Shown: piece after piece, positions 22,701 through 35,131 of the stretch
Layout of the letters: each line of letters opens with the position of its first letter
Position numbering within the stretch: position 1 is the first letter of the stretch
DNA from: Chlamydomonas reinhardtii
Lineage: Eukaryota > Chlorophyta > Chlorophyceae > Chlamydomonadales > Chlamydomonadaceae
Direction of reading: 5' to 3'
Length of the DNA: 64,000 nt
Assembly (NCBI RefSeq): GCF_000002595.2
Contig: NC_057020.1
Coordinates: 6,182,985 to 6,246,984 of the forward strand
Translations under genes and position numbers: made by a program
Notes under the pieces: generated by a model
The model's input: only the letters and a program-made list of their open reading frames with translations
Database searches by the model: none
Told to the model about the DNA's origin: nothing

Positions 22701-25679
22701 TGAACTCCACATCTTCCCCACGTGTGTGTCAGGTGCGCCTGGCCAAGCACGTGGCGGTGGGCTGCATGAACGACGTGGTGCACGCCTACACGCCCACCGG
22801 CCACAAGTCCTGGAGCCTGTACCTGCCCTGTCACATCCTGGCCATGCAGCGAATGGAGGTGAGACCCGGGTCTCAACGCGACAAAAGCGGCAGGTGTAGC
22901 GGCTGTGCTGCTATCTGGCTGACGCACACCAGAGGGGGAGGTTAGACAGCTGGCCCTAGCAAGTTGCGGGTCCAGACTGTAGACTGTGAAGTTGGTGGGG
23001 CTTGCAAGCCCTATCATACATCACATAGGGTCAATCCTCAAAAGGAATCCCGGACACATGGCCTTCTAGAACTCTCCAACGTTTACGAGAATGCCAACAC
23101 CTTGCTCGGCTGCGCCTCTCACAGGTGACGGGCCAGCGCAACACCAAGGCGCTCATCGTGGCGCTATCCAACGGCGAGGTGCGGGTGTACAACGAGAAGC
23201 TGCTGGTGAGCGTGCACGTGAGCCCCAACCCCGTCACGGCGCTGTGGTTCGGGCGCTACGGCCGCGAGGACAACACTCTCCTGGCCATCACCAAGAGCGG
23301 GGCGCTGGACATCAAGGTGTGGGCGGGGCGGTGGGGATCTGTGGGGGCGGGGTTTGGCGGCTGGGAGTGGAGGTTGGGATGGGCGGTGGGGGCTGGGAGG
23401 GACGGCGTGGATAAGCGGTAATGGTTGGGATGGGCGCCAGGATGGGGTGTGCCAGATTAGCTGGAGAGGTACGGCATGTGAGCCCCGCTGTAGGGAGCAG
23501 GCGCGGGGAGCAGGCCCAGGGGACGCTTGAACCGAAACCCCACATAGAAATGCTCGTTGCACAACCCGCATCGCAACTCCCGTTCCCTGACCTGCCTTCA
23601 CGCACCCCACGCAGATGCTGCCGCGCACTGCCAACCTGGAGGCCGGGGCCATCGGTGGCGGGCCGCCGCCAGAGCAGGTGCGGCCGTTGCGTTCCCATGC
23701 CCATGCGGCCATGCCTTGTGTTGCAGTCTAGGCCAAAGGGCGGCGCATGAACGCGGTCTACGAGCTCTGAGCCTCCGTTCTCGCTGCTCGGGTCCCTGCA
23801 CGCCCCGCCGCAACCACGCACACCTTGACCCTCTACATGTATCTGAACGCCCACAGGAGATCCCGCTGGCGGTGCCTAAGAAGACCCGGCTGTATGTGGA
23901 GCAGACGCAGCGCGAGCGCGAGCAGGTGCGGGTGTGGGGCGGTGTGGGGGTCTACCCGCCGCGTGGCTTACAAAGCGGCAGGCACGAACAGCGGGCAGCG
24001 TGTTGCACTGCAGCGGATAACCAGAGCTTGCTTGTGCATGGAGGGTGGCAACCCGGCTCCTCTCCTGCATTATTCTGCCGGCACCAGCACCTAAACCATT
24101 CCGTGCACCACGGCCTGTACAGTTCCTCTCATTTCTGCTCCCTCCGCAATCGCGCGCATTTACACAACCACCGCCAACGCTGCGTCCTTTCACACCGCCA
24201 TTGGTTTACTATTCATGCCGTGCACCCATGCCTGGCACCCACCGCCGCCACTTCCGCCACGACCACCCCCTGCAGGCTGCGGACATGCACCGCACTTTCC
24301 AGCGGGACCTGGCCAAACTGAGGCTCACCACCGCACGGGCGTATGTCAAGGTCCTCACCGATGGCCAGGTGAGCATGTCGTCCCGTTCGCCTATGCATAC
24401 ATATGCACGCTATGCCGATCCACGCTCGCAAGAGCATCTCGTGATATATGGCGACCGCAGCAGCCAAACGGGGGTTGTCGGGGGGCTGGGCAGGCCTCGC
24501 AGCATGCGCCTCACGCCTCCGAAACACAACGCTGCTGATCAGTCCACCTCCATATCCTCGGTTGGCCGCGTATCTCTCGTGGGTAGCACAATACCGAAAG
24601 CCGCTGCCAACTTGTCTTCCCATTCCGTGGGTGACAGGTTTGCGGTAGGCTCGCTAGTGACAGGGTGAATGAACGTGTAGGTCGTTTTGTCCCACTCGAT
24701 GTCGCCCTTGTCGTCCGAGAAATTGGCTGGAATCCTGCATCCGCCGTAACATGCACGGAGTGCCGCGGCGTTCCAGCCATTGGCTATGGCCGCGACGCCA
24801 ATCTGCATAGAGCAGGAGCATGCGCGTCACACAGCTAGCGAAAAGCTGCTGTGCGTTCATTTCTTACATTTTCCAGTTGATATGCATCATTATGCTCCTG
24901 GGAAATCTTCCCCGGCTTCTTGCGCCGAAGAACAACAAGTTGTTTCGGTGGCATGTCGGAAAACTGCCGACTTCGTGCAATGCGGGCGTACCAAAGACGG
25001 TGTATTGGTATGAAGTAGCATGTATGTACCAACAAGACTGATGCGCATGCGATTGTACTGATGCAATTCTGGCCATTTATGCCCCATGCCGCCGCCTGAC
25101 ACGCTTACAGGGCGCCGCGGCCTTCACGACCAACACTAACCTGTCGCTGTCGCTGAACATTGCTGGTCTGGGGCCGCGCTTCCGGCTTTCGCTGCTGCTT
25201 CGCAACGATGGCAGCACGCAGCTGAACGACATCCCGGTGGCGCTGCGGGCGGATGCGGGGCTGTACAGCTTGGGCAAGACGCAGTTCACGATACCCTTCC
25301 TGGTGCCAGGCCTGCAGTACACGTTCGAGGTGGGTTCTACGACACTCAGCGCACATACCATAGCTACCTACCCAGCACGTAGGCCGGCGCCACTGTTGCT
25401 CACGGCAGGGTGACGATGTTGAGTGTATTCGCATTTACAGCGCTCCCGAAGTTGACCTTACAAACCCCAACAAATCGCTTCCATACACAAGAACTCATAC
25501 ACGCCCCGGCCCGGGCCGCCCATTCTCCTTTCCAGGTGCCTGTCACGGCGATCGACCCGATGGCTGGCACCGGCACCATCACGGTGCTGCTGCTGGCGCC
25601 CGGTGGTGTGTCCAGCAGTGCGCCGCTGTTGCAGGCGCAGATCAAGATGCCCATGAGCGAGCCGGAGGAGGTGGAGTAA
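19722..25679 (+). CDS. BBS1: BBS1, BBSome subunit
   Basis: Fifteen exons join in phase: 19722-19964, 20122-20239, 20387-20477, 20642-20705, 20976-21065, 21521-21586, 21726-21851, 22175-22294, 22733-22858, 23125-23316, 23615-23677, 23857-23925, 24276-24368, 25111-25329, 25536-25679 (TAA), encoding about 575-580 residues, the usual BBS1 length. The sequence follows animal BBS1 throughout: WLDAFNDPVAGI, SEHPLLDTPVAICSY, IYIYRNLRPYYKFVLP, EEQDIW, DAVSCLVVGTESGRILIL, and the C-terminal LNIAGLGPRFRLSLLLRN ear-like domain. BBS1 is a beta-propeller subunit of the BBSome, the coat that moves membrane proteins out of cilia and contacts ARL6 and cargo. The first intron uses a GC donor (AAG|GCAAGA). Introns 8 and 13 carry a dispersed repeat and a nested gene. 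Confidence 0.96.
22340..22385 (+). repeat. Dispersed repeat B, copy 3 (in BBS1 intron 8)
   Basis: GGGGAGGGGGTTGTAGATACCAGCC followed by AAAACTAAACCGAACCC matches 3889-3930 closely. Similarity stops after the CCGAACCC core, so this copy is truncated or belongs to another subfamily. Confidence 0.55.
24539..24954 (-). CDS. Small antisense gene nested in BBS1 intron 13, function unknown
   Basis: Two exons join in phase: 24954-24868 (ATG to an AAT|GTAAGA donor) and 24802-24539 (TATGCAG acceptor to TGA), with a 65-nt intron, encoding 116 residues. The N terminus is basic (MPPKQLVVLRRKKPGK). The middle holds a CYGGC pair (ACYGGCRIPANFSDD), and the C terminus is acidic (TRPTEDMEVD). Codons are AT-richer than in BBS1, suggesting a mobile-element or transferred origin. 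No family is recognised. The alternative is a decayed transposon open frame. It lies wholly within one intron of BBS1, on the other strand. Confidence 0.4.
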
Positions 25680-25847
25680 ATACAGAGAGGTGGTGGCTGT
25701 ATCAGAGGAAGGCGGTGGTGTGGGCGGGCGCAGGATACGCGGTTGCGAGTACAGTTATGCTGGTGGTACAATGCGCAGGGCTGGGATGGGTGGAGCACGG
25801 AGATGCTGATAGCAGGAGAGGCCATGGTGCCGGTGAGGCCCACACGT

Positions 25848-25852
25848 TGTAA
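25848..25852 (+). terminator. TGTAA polyadenylation signal of BBS1
   Basis: The TGTAA lies about 170 nt after the BBS1 stop. The converging phosphatase gene has its own reverse copy (TTACA, 26243-26247). Confidence 0.6.
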
Positions 25853-26926
25853 CGGTGAATGAGAGGAGGCTGGGCGTCCTGGGGTGTTGTCCGATTGCTT
25901 GTACGTGTAGTGCATGGTGATATTCAACAAGTTAGCAGCATGCAAGGGCGTCAGCACGGAGTGACAACGATCACCTGGTGTTGTTGGTGACATTATGTTG
26001 TACCAGGCATGCAGTGAGTCAGTGACGTGGGATGCAGTGCATGGGATGCGGCACCGGTAACGCATTGTAGCCTCTCTGAACGGACGTTGCGTAGCCCTAG
26101 CTTCTCGGAGCGATGCGCCAATGCGTGTGCCGGTGTGCGAATCTGACGCCCTGGCTCTTGACCGCGGCGCCGTATCAGTGGAGTACCGGGCCTCGTTTGA
26201 AAGGCCTAGTTGACCCAACAGTTACCCGAAGGCACATCTTCCTTACACACAGCGGGCGCAATCACCACCACCCGCAACACCGGCTCCATGCCACATGTTG
26301 ATGGTCTGCAAAGGTTGTGGACTGGGACCACAGCATGAAATGAAGTAGCACACGTAGTCTTCATGCCTAGCACAACTACCGGACCAAACGGTAGTGATGG
26401 CTGTAATGCGGACCGTGCACATACGGTACAACTGGTAGGCTACAGCCCCCGCCATGCCGTTGCTGGCGCTTCAACAAGCACCTGTGTTCGTTCGTGCATA
26501 CATGCGCATTCCGCATGGTGATAGATAAAACTTCAAGACCCACAAGCAACCAGTACCACAAAAGTCAACGCACGCACGCTCGCACTTCGTAAATTGTTAG
26601 TATCACTCACAGCTCTCAGCATTTTGCTCCGCTCTGTTCACCCCCAACCTGTATTCAGCTGTCTGTACAAGCCCGGCACTGCAACAGCCACACAGGCAGA
26701 CATACCATATGCCCCACAGGCCGGCGGTGATAGCACTCTGCTCCCACCAAGCCAGCCGTAACAGTTCTTAAGTTGTAAGCCCCATTCATGGCCGCCTTCC
26801 TGACGCTACACCCCCACCCAGCCCTGAACAGGCAAAGCCCTCATCTTCTCTTCCGTCCCTGCCCCTACCAAGCCGTAGCGCACCCCACCTCATACATGCC
26901 GCCGCCTCCAAACTCCCGGCACGGCA
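25853..26926. other. Convergent 3' intergenic region
   Basis: Lies between the 3' ends of BBS1 and the phosphatase gene. No coding signal is seen beyond the probable 3' UTRs. Confidence 0.5.
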
Positions 26927-29900
26927 CTACGAGGCTACCTTGCCGCACAGCCGCCAGTCCGGACGCCACCCAGCCGGCAGCGTGGCGATCTCCATCTCGT
27001 TGAACGCGTACGCCGGCGGCTGGCCGTGGTTCTGGCTGGTGGTCATGTACGACAGCCCGCGCATGAACTGCGCCTGCAGCCACGGCTCCGCGCCGTTGGG
27101 CAGCAGCCCCGCGCCCACCACCTCGTCCGCAAAGGCGCGGCACAGCTCCAGCGCAGTGCGGTCCTTGCCGCTCTTGCAGTTGACTGCGCGGCCAGCGCCC
27201 ACCTCTGTGCAGGCGCGACGGACCTGGGGTTGGAAGGGAGGGGGAGGAAAAGGCTGTGATCACGCCGTTGCTTGAGTGAGGACAGGAGCCTGATAAGGTA
27301 CGTGCTCGACAGCAACTATTTGGGTCTGGATGGTCCTAGACCTCACCAGCGCGAACATCTCTGTGTCCTTGGGCGGCCGGTGCCCGCGCGGCCCGAAGTG
27401 CGCGTTCAGCGCTGCAAGCGCCGGGCCGTGTGAGTGCCCGGCCCGCACCGCGTACTCATTGAGCCGCTCCAGGCTGAAGCGGTTGAGCGACTGCTGCAGC
27501 GGCTCGGCGCCGCCGGATGCGGGGTTCAGGAAGCCCAACGACTGAAGCGTGTTAATGCCCTGTGGGGGCGGCAAGGGTAAGGAAGGGGGAGGAATCGTCA
27601 GAAAGGATGCAAAGGGGCATCGTGCGAGCACTCCTGTTCCCCAGGTACCAGCGATCCGAACCCCCAACGCCACCATGCAATGACCATACATTTCGATACC
27701 CAACTACGCACCATGTTGAACACCAGGGCGTTCAGGCCGTACTGCTTGTCGGGGCCGCAGAACTCCTCGCGCGTCAACCCTGCCGCCGCCAGCGCCTCCG
27801 CACGCACGCAGTCCGCCGGCAGTGACACCACAATGTTGGGGCCGCTAATGTGCAGCGGCAGCACGCGCTCGCTGCCCGCCACGAAGCGCACCATCAGCCG
27901 GTCTGCCAGAACGTCCAGAGCGCCCTGGGTTGGACAGGTGCAGAAAATGGCAGCAGAAACACCGGTAAGGTCTAGGGGGCACGGGTTAGAATCGAGACGC
28001 GACACTGACAATGAAAGACCACAGGCTCTGAGCTTACCGCAAACGCTAACCCGTGCCAGTTTCGCGAGCTGCCCCTGGCTTGACTCAAGGGCCTGACAGC
28101 CTACAATCCCGCTTCCCAGTCGTTACCCTCTCCGGCTTGCCTGGCAGCAGTCACGGTCCCAGCCAACCTGCGCCCCGCGACTTCCCTGCCCCGCCCACAC
28201 GGCCCGCGCCCACCTTGGTGTCCTCCAGGTACGCGCGCTCGTGTCTGTGCAGGTCCGACAGCAGGCTCTGCTGCACGTGCATGAAGCAGCCGGAGCGCGC
28301 CGCCGCCTGCAGGCAGGCGGGCTGGCGGCACTGCAGCTTGAGCGAGGCCACCACCACCGGCAGCGCCTGCGCCACGCACAGCGCCTTGCGCAGCTCTACC
28401 TCCTGACGCAGCTGCTCCGGGTGGCTGTAGCCCAGGCCGGCCAGCAGCGAGGACTGGAATGGAAAGTTTTAAAGGATAACAGGTGCATCGGTCAGGCCGG
28501 CGGTTACCGCGAGGATCCAAATTCATTGCGACACCGGCCAGGTCAAACCACGTGCGCAGCGACAGCCCCGACCCAGTTTACCAGACCAACAAACATAGTC
28601 GCGTCCCAGGCTCTGCAGTGCCTTAAGTGCCACAGCGGCCCTGTGCCGTTGCACGCACCTGCTCTGGCGCGGGCAGCGAGTGGCAGGTTGCGTACGCGGT
28701 CACGAGGCGGCTGAGCCCCACGCCGCGCGGCTCGCGGCCGTGCACTGCGAAGGCGCCGGAGCGCGGGCAGCCATAGACGGGCTGGAACACATCGAGGCGC
28801 TCCGTGGGGTATAGCGAGATGGTGGTGGACAGCGCCGAGTTCGAGGAGAAGACGCTGTTGGCGCTTGCCAGCGCAGCCGTGCTGCTGTGTTGGTGGTGAT
28901 GGTGGTGCAGGTGGCCGTTGGCTTCGCCTGCAGCGTTGCCGGCAGTTGCAAGCTTGGACTGTGATTGCGAGGGCGTGAAGCCGTCGGCCGCGCCCGCTGC
29001 AACGGACACGTTGTCTGCCCCTGAGGTCGAGAGGCTCGCGCCAGCTCCTATGCCAGGTGTCCGAAGGTCATCGTCGGCCGCAGCAGCAGCTGCCGCCCCG
29101 CCACGACCCAGCAGCTCAATGCTGAGCGGGATGGGCTGAGGCAGGGTGTGGTAGCCGCTGGGCTGGGGCAGCAGCTGTGGAGGCGCCTGTGACGCTGTGC
29201 GGCCAGTGGCCGAGGGTGCACCGGGGCCAAGAGGCGAGGCAGCGGCGCCCGTGTAGGAGGTGCGCGGCAGCTGCGCTGCCTCACCCGAGCCCGACTGCGT
29301 ATGCCGCCCGTGCGCGCTGTTGCCGTTGGCTGCGGGTGCCTCCGTAGTGGACGTGTTGAGCTCCGCGGGAATCCCGCCCGTGAACCCTTGCCGCAGCGGC
29401 AATTTCTGGTGGGATGAGGACGCACGAGCCGACATTAGCAAGGTGTGGGGGGGGGGGCTGGACAAGGCTAATTTGTGCTCGGCTGCATCCCAGCCCTGGC
29501 TCTGCCGCCATCTCCCGAGCCACCACCCAGCCCCTGTGGGCCCCGACCCTTCGCCAGTCTCCCAAACCTTCGCATTCTCCCTCCCATCTGTCATGCCTCA
29601 CCTAGCAACCCCAGTCCGGCCTCCAGTCCCGCCCAATCCACGAGCTCTCCCGCCCCGTCTCATGTTATCCACTGGAAATCATGAAACCAACTCCCACCAC
29701 CCAATCACCACCACCATGCCCCTCACCTTGAACAGCGGCTCGTCCTCCCGCGGCTCGTCGTCGTCCATGCTCAGCCCCATAACTTCATTGCGTGCGGGTA
29801 CTGAGCCCAGCACCCGCCCGGGCGCGTGTGCGCGCGCCGCCGGCTTGCCAAAGGCCAGCCCCTCCTCCTCCTCCGCCTCGCCGTCATCGTCATCAAACTC

Positions 29901-31602
29901 GGCCATCCAGCCCCTAGCCGCCGGCTTGCCCGCGCGCAGCCCGTTCGGCCCCGAGCCCGTGTAGCCACCCATGCCGTTGGCGCCTGCCCGCTCGCTCGCG
30001 CTGCCGTCGCTCATGAGGACCGGCAGGTCAGCGGTCGCGTCGTTGCTGATGCCGCGCGTGACGCCGCGCACCGACGCCGCGCCAATGGTCTTCATGCTGC
30101 TGGCTACGCTGTCCGCCTGCGCCTCTGCCACAGCGCCCGCTGGCCTGAGCGACGGGGCGGGGGCGGGCGCGCGCACGTGCCGCACCACGCCCACCTCGTG
30201 CACGCGCGCGTTGATGGCCATGCCCTGCATCTCCGGCTCCTTCTTGGCGTCTGAGGGCCGCAACCGCCCAAACTCCGACATCGCCTCGAGCTGCTCCGCG
30301 AAGCGCTCCTCACCCAACAGCCTGTGGGCAGCAGACGGGCGCGTCAGCACGCATACACAGCGGTTCGGTGTACAGGAGTGTTTCCGCCCTCTACACGCCT
30401 ATCCGGACGATATGCCACCAGCCCGCATGCACACCGTGGCAGTGCAAACCACGCACTTCCGCTCCCCCGGACCACTGCGCACTTTTAACGCCTCCATGTC
30501 CGCACCTGAGGTATTCGGCCCCCGGCGCCAGGCTGATGAGTGACACGGCCTCCACCAGGTCGCTGCCGTCTGGCAGCGCCGCCACCAGCTGGATGAGCGT
30601 CTCGGCGTGCGCGCGGCTGAGCTGCATGAGGCACGCCGACATGAAGGCCTTGGCTACCGCCTTGGGCTTAGGCTTCACCATCATGCTGGAGGCGGAGGGC
30701 GAAGAGCGCAGGCCCTTGTGGCCGCCGGATTTTGAGGAGGAAGAGGGCGCGGGCGCGGGGCTGCGCTGCGCCGCGGCACAGAGCGACTCCATGGTTTTGC
30801 GCCCCAGCTTGCGCATGGCCTTGAAGCAGTCCTGCGTGCACACCGTTTCTGAGGAGGCAACACCGCGGATGTAGGTCGACAGCTTGGAGTGAAGCGCGGC
30901 CTCGGGCATGCCCTCGTATGGAAGCCCGAATGCTGCAGCGGTGGAGGACGCCGCGGCCAGGATGGCGTGCACGTCTAGGGTCAGCTGCTGCGAGGGCGGC
31001 ACAGGCCCGCGCTCCGGCGCCTCCGGGCGCCGGCCGAGGCGGCCGGCAACCAGGTTTGCTGCGAGTAGCTCCAGATGCTTGTGGTCTTCGAGCGTGAGCG
31101 GCACGTGCAGCGAGATACCGCGCCAGCGGTGCTCGGTGACGCCAACCAACCCCATACACGCCCGGACGAGCCGCAGCACAGCCGTGGGTATGAGGGTCAG
31201 CACCATCATGAGCACGTCGATAAGCCCCCGTATGCGCGGTGAGCTGGTTGGATGGACTGAGAATTTGTGTAGAAGTGCAGCGGTATCGTCGGCAGGCTGA
31301 TAGCTTGTGCTCGCGACCTCATTAACCGCGGGCGGCTGTGAGCTGGCAGGCCTGGGGTAGTCAGGTTGCACATCCTGATGCACAGGAGTTGTCCCTGGCG
31401 CACTGTCTACAGCGAGCGACTCTCCATTGTCATCGTTGTTGGGGCCGCTGCTGCCCTCTTTGACCGCCTGAACGACCATCCAACTACCCACGATAGGACC
31501 TGACTGCTGCATTCCTGTTATTTGACAAGGCGCAGGTGCGACTTTCCGACTTGTCCGCAGAGACGCTCTAAACTGCGCGGGCTGTGCTTGAAGCAAAGCC
31601 AT
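26927..31602 (-). CDS. Type II inositol-polyphosphate 4-phosphatase-like (INPP4-like)
   Basis: Seven exons join in phase: 31602-30506, 30321-29727, 29405-28659, 28453-28214, 27924-27712, 27559-27347, 27223-26927 (TAG), encoding 1,133 residues. The last exon has the dual-specificity phosphatase loop C-K-S-G-K-D-R (CX5R) in GRAVNCKSGKDRTALELC. It is preceded by INTLQSLGFLNP and LQQSLNRFSLERLNEY, and followed by YAFNEMEIATLPAGW, in the order and wording of animal INPP4A/B. INPP4 enzymes remove the 4-phosphate of PI(3,4)P2, so a cytosolic role in phosphoinositide turnover is inferred. The N-terminal 600 residues are less conserved, with an acidic patch (EFDDDDGEAEEEEG) and Ser/Ala-rich linkers; no C2 domain was recognised. 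Start: first ATG of the frame; N terminus ALLQAQPAQFRASLRTSRK is basic and Ser-rich, so a transit peptide cannot be excluded. Confidence 0.85.
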
Positions 31603-32194
31603 TCTTGTGGTCAAACATGTTGTTGGTCTAATATTGTGTTGTCTTCATTATAGCTGCTAAGTACTCTGCGTTTGGGCGCAAGGGTGAAGGCAAAGGCCCG
31701 TCTAAGTCTATCAGAGTCCTTCGCCAATCGCACCCAGGCCACAACAGTTGCGCCAAGTCCTTGCGGGCACTTGCTATTGGTTATTTATTATTCCAGGTAC
31801 AATTGCAGAAGAAGCGAAGACGGACGGTCCAACAATCACTCCACGCTGCTGGGGCCCGCGGCACAAACCCGGAACCGCGCCAGCACGCGGGGACTAGCGC
31901 AAAGCGGGAGAGCTTGCCTTCCAAACACCCGACAACATAAAGCACCAATCCATATGCATACGCTGCAGCCAGGAGCTTTTCACATGCAGTTACAGCGTCA
32001 ACCTTTGCCGAAGCCATCAGAAGCTGTGCAGCTGGCCAGCGGCACAGCGCTCACCACCGCCGTTGGTACCCGCTGTAGGAACCTACCCTCTCGCACTGAG
32101 TCCACTACAGTCTACAGCCATGCACCACCATCACACTCACAGTCTCGCTCAATATATAGCCAGAGGCACATGCAGAGATTGCAGTGCAGCTTCG
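31603..32194. other. Spacer between phosphatase start and cupin gene end
   Basis: Should hold the phosphatase promoter and the cupin gene 3' UTR; a reverse TGTAA (TTACA at 31990-31994) lies 200 nt beyond the cupin stop. No gene is seen. Confidence 0.4.
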
Positions 32195-33963
32195 TCACGC
32201 TGCCGGCCGCGCAAGCAGGGAGAGGTCTCGCCCCTCGGTGTCGGCCAGGGGCAGTCCCGCCTCGATCATGCTGCGGTACGGCTTGTAGTACCTGTCCACG
32301 TGAGCAAGTACGTGAAGGCGTTGAAAACAGCACCAGTTGAAGCTACTTTGCCTCGGACGTTTGAATCTAGCAAGGGAATTTACAAATGCCCAAGTGCAAG
32401 CCCAAAGCGCCCACACGCTTCCTAGTCCTTGTGACGCACATACCGTACACATTCACTCTTACACCCATGTCCACACGTACCAGGCTTTGAAGGTGTCGTC
32501 CCACCCTGTACACAGGCCGTGTAATATGTGGGCAGATTGGCGCAACTTCGGTAATTGGGACGGGCACAAAACCAACAACACATATCGACACGCAGCTGCA
32601 TACGCTGGAAATGAGCGGCAGCTAACTCACACTCGAGAAGGTAGTTGTCTTCAAGGAACTCGAACATGTGCGGGGTCCTGGCCGGGATGACGATAAAGTC
32701 GTTGGCGCCGTACTCCTGGACCACCTCCGACCCCGTGTGCGGGTCCTGACGATTTGGCAGGGAGGAAAAGCTGGAGTCAGCCGGCCTGTAAGCGCCCAGG
32801 TAAGAACGCACCGCCCCGCCCTGGAAGACTAAAATCGTGCAGCCGTGCCACAGGCATAACACGCGCTAGATTCGTGAGGTATAATGCAATCACAGCGTGC
32901 CAAGACAGCAAGCAGCCGCAGCCCAGCGCCCGTGGCACAAGGCACCCCAGCAATTTCCCTCCCTCCCTCCTCTTCTCACAAGCATGCGCAGGCGGGTGCG
33001 GCCCTGCAGCACAACGTCGTACTGGTTGCAGTCGTGCAGGTCGCCGCTGCGCCGGTAGCCGGCCTTGGTGAAGTACATGTTCACGAACACGCCCTCGCCT
33101 AGCTGCGGCGCGGCCAGGCGGATTGCAGGCAGCAGGCAGCAGACGAAGCCCGCCGGTAGCCGTGAGGCGTGAGAGGTTTGATATTGGCGCATACACGCTA
33201 CACATGGTGGTGTGATGAGGCCTTTGCAAGGTAGTTAGCAGGGTCGCACCTCTCAGGAACCCGCAGGAACAGCAGGCGGCGGCAGACCGCGATACTGGTA
33301 ATCCCCCACCCGCAACGCTGTCGCTGCGCTCCCGCGCCTCTAGGCGCGTGAGCGCATCAACGCCTACCTTGAATTTGTAGATTGCGCCGCGACCGTCACG
33401 ATACGCCGTGGCCTGCAAGGCAGAGGCCGCGTGTGGTATGGTCGAGTGGTCCCAACACATCCCCACGCAACGCGTCCCCACCTCGTACAGTGCCCATGCG
33501 CCTGACACGCGGACTTCACTTGCGCCATGCCCACCTCGCCCTCCGCCACACTAGACATGTCCATAGAGGCCCCCGGGGCCTCCGAGACATCGGGCCACGA
33601 GAGGACCGCCTTCGGCCCAGCGAGCTGCTTGATGGCCTGCAGTCGCGCCAGCACCTCCCCCGGCAGCGAAGCCAGCGCCTGCGCCTGCGTGACGCCGCGC
33701 TGTGCGGTCAGCGAGTCCGCTAATGTCGTAGTGCCTCCTGTTGCACCTGCCGCGGGAGAAGCGACTTGCTCCTTAGCTCCCGGCGCGGCATCGTTGGGTT
33801 GGCCGGTGAAGAACGCAACCAGGCTGTCCAGCGCTTGCGACAGCGAGTGGAAGGGCCGTTTATTTTCCCGCCGCGACTTCCAAATATCGTAAACCGTGAC
33901 TCCAGTTATTGCTAACAGCGCAGCGTGTTCGGCCCAAAGCCAGAGCGGCACCGTGCGAGGCAT
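32195..33963 (-). CDS. Cupin-fold protein with N-terminal membrane segment
   Basis: Five exons join in phase: 33963-33520, 33412-33368, 33102-32980, 32745-32633, 32291-32195 (TGA), encoding 273 residues. The N terminus (MPRTVPLWLWAEHAALLAIT) could be a membrane anchor, followed by basic WKSRRENKR. Residues about 165-260 read as a small beta-barrel cupin: SGDLHDCNQYDVVLQG resembles cupin motif 1 and FIVIPARTPHMFEF resembles motif 2 (P-x-x-T-P-H). Motif 1 lacks the usual HxH pair, so metal binding may be altered. Cupins have many functions and none can be assigned. The start is the first ATG in frame. A TATATA run lies about 20 bp upstream of the ATG, which is close for a TATA box. Confidence 0.65.
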
Positions 33964-35131
33964 CGCGTTGTTGGACGTATATATGTATGGAAATGTCACA
34001 ATGCTCCAATCCAATGTGTATGCTCGGGGTAGTTGATATGGCGCAACAACATTTATCACGCAGGGTCACGCCACGGGGTCACGCGGCCATGCCCAGTACA
34101 CCTGTGCTACCTCCACGGCTCCAAGGAGAGCTGCCTCGCCGAGATCCAGCCCTATCCAGCCGCCCACAAGAACCGCCCTTCACTACCTGTCCGCTGGCGG
34201 TTCACCGGGGCCTGTGACTTCCAGCACGAACAGTAGGCAGATTACTGCTGCGGCGCGAGGTCCACTACTCAAGTCCTGAATAGCATCAACCTACAGTTCG
34301 GCAATCCTCGGGCAGCCTCAAGGCTCGTACCGTAGCTGCCTGCTACCCAGGCACCCACCGACCCACGTGCTCCATTGCTGCACTGCGCTTCGTGTCCTTA
34401 CTCCTAAACAACCAAGAAGCACGTCTCAAGCACCGGCATGCAATGCACAGCCTTTGGTTGCCACAACGTCAAGTTGGTCTTGTCCGCTCACTAGCAGACA
34501 AGCTCAGCTGCCGCCCGCCTCATCCTCGTTGCCGCCTGGGTATCTTGACTGTAGACTACCGTCTACAACATGCTGCAAGTGCTTTGACACGAATGGTAGC
34601 CACAACCACCCAGCCTCCTCCCAGCCACTACAGCCCTGCATTGGACCAGGGGGGCTCCAGCAGGTCCAGGCTAAACAAATGGGAGTTGACCAAATCCCAC
34701 AGCAACCACATGCGCACCCAGTGCCTCGCAGTTGCTCTCAACGGCCAAGCCACAGCTGCTGGCGCCGTGAGATGTGTCGCCGCTACACGCGACTGCTAGC
34801 ACACCACCCTGTACGGACGACGTTGATGCGCGCAACAACAACAACATCAATTGCAACATCTCTCTTTCTACTGTGTATATACACCGTGCCAGCTGCTCAA
34901 GCCCAGCGGTGCAAGTGACGTGCTCTTGCTGTGAACCCTTGCTGTGAACCCTTGCGGTACATAACCAAAGCGGCTGAGCGGAAGCCGTCATTAATTTCTA
35001 TCTCTTTGGCTGCATCAATGCTCTCTCTTCTCCCTCACTCCATCTGCTAGCATAGTCATAAGCGCACACGCGCGCTTGTCATCACTGTCGCTGTCACCGT
35101 GCCGGTCCCCCGTCGGCTCACCCCGACGCTC
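33964..35131. other. Intergenic, no gene recognised
   Basis: Contains the cupin gene promoter and the 3' region of the gene at 35132-36844. Short frames lack family resemblance or plausible splicing. Confidence 0.4.
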
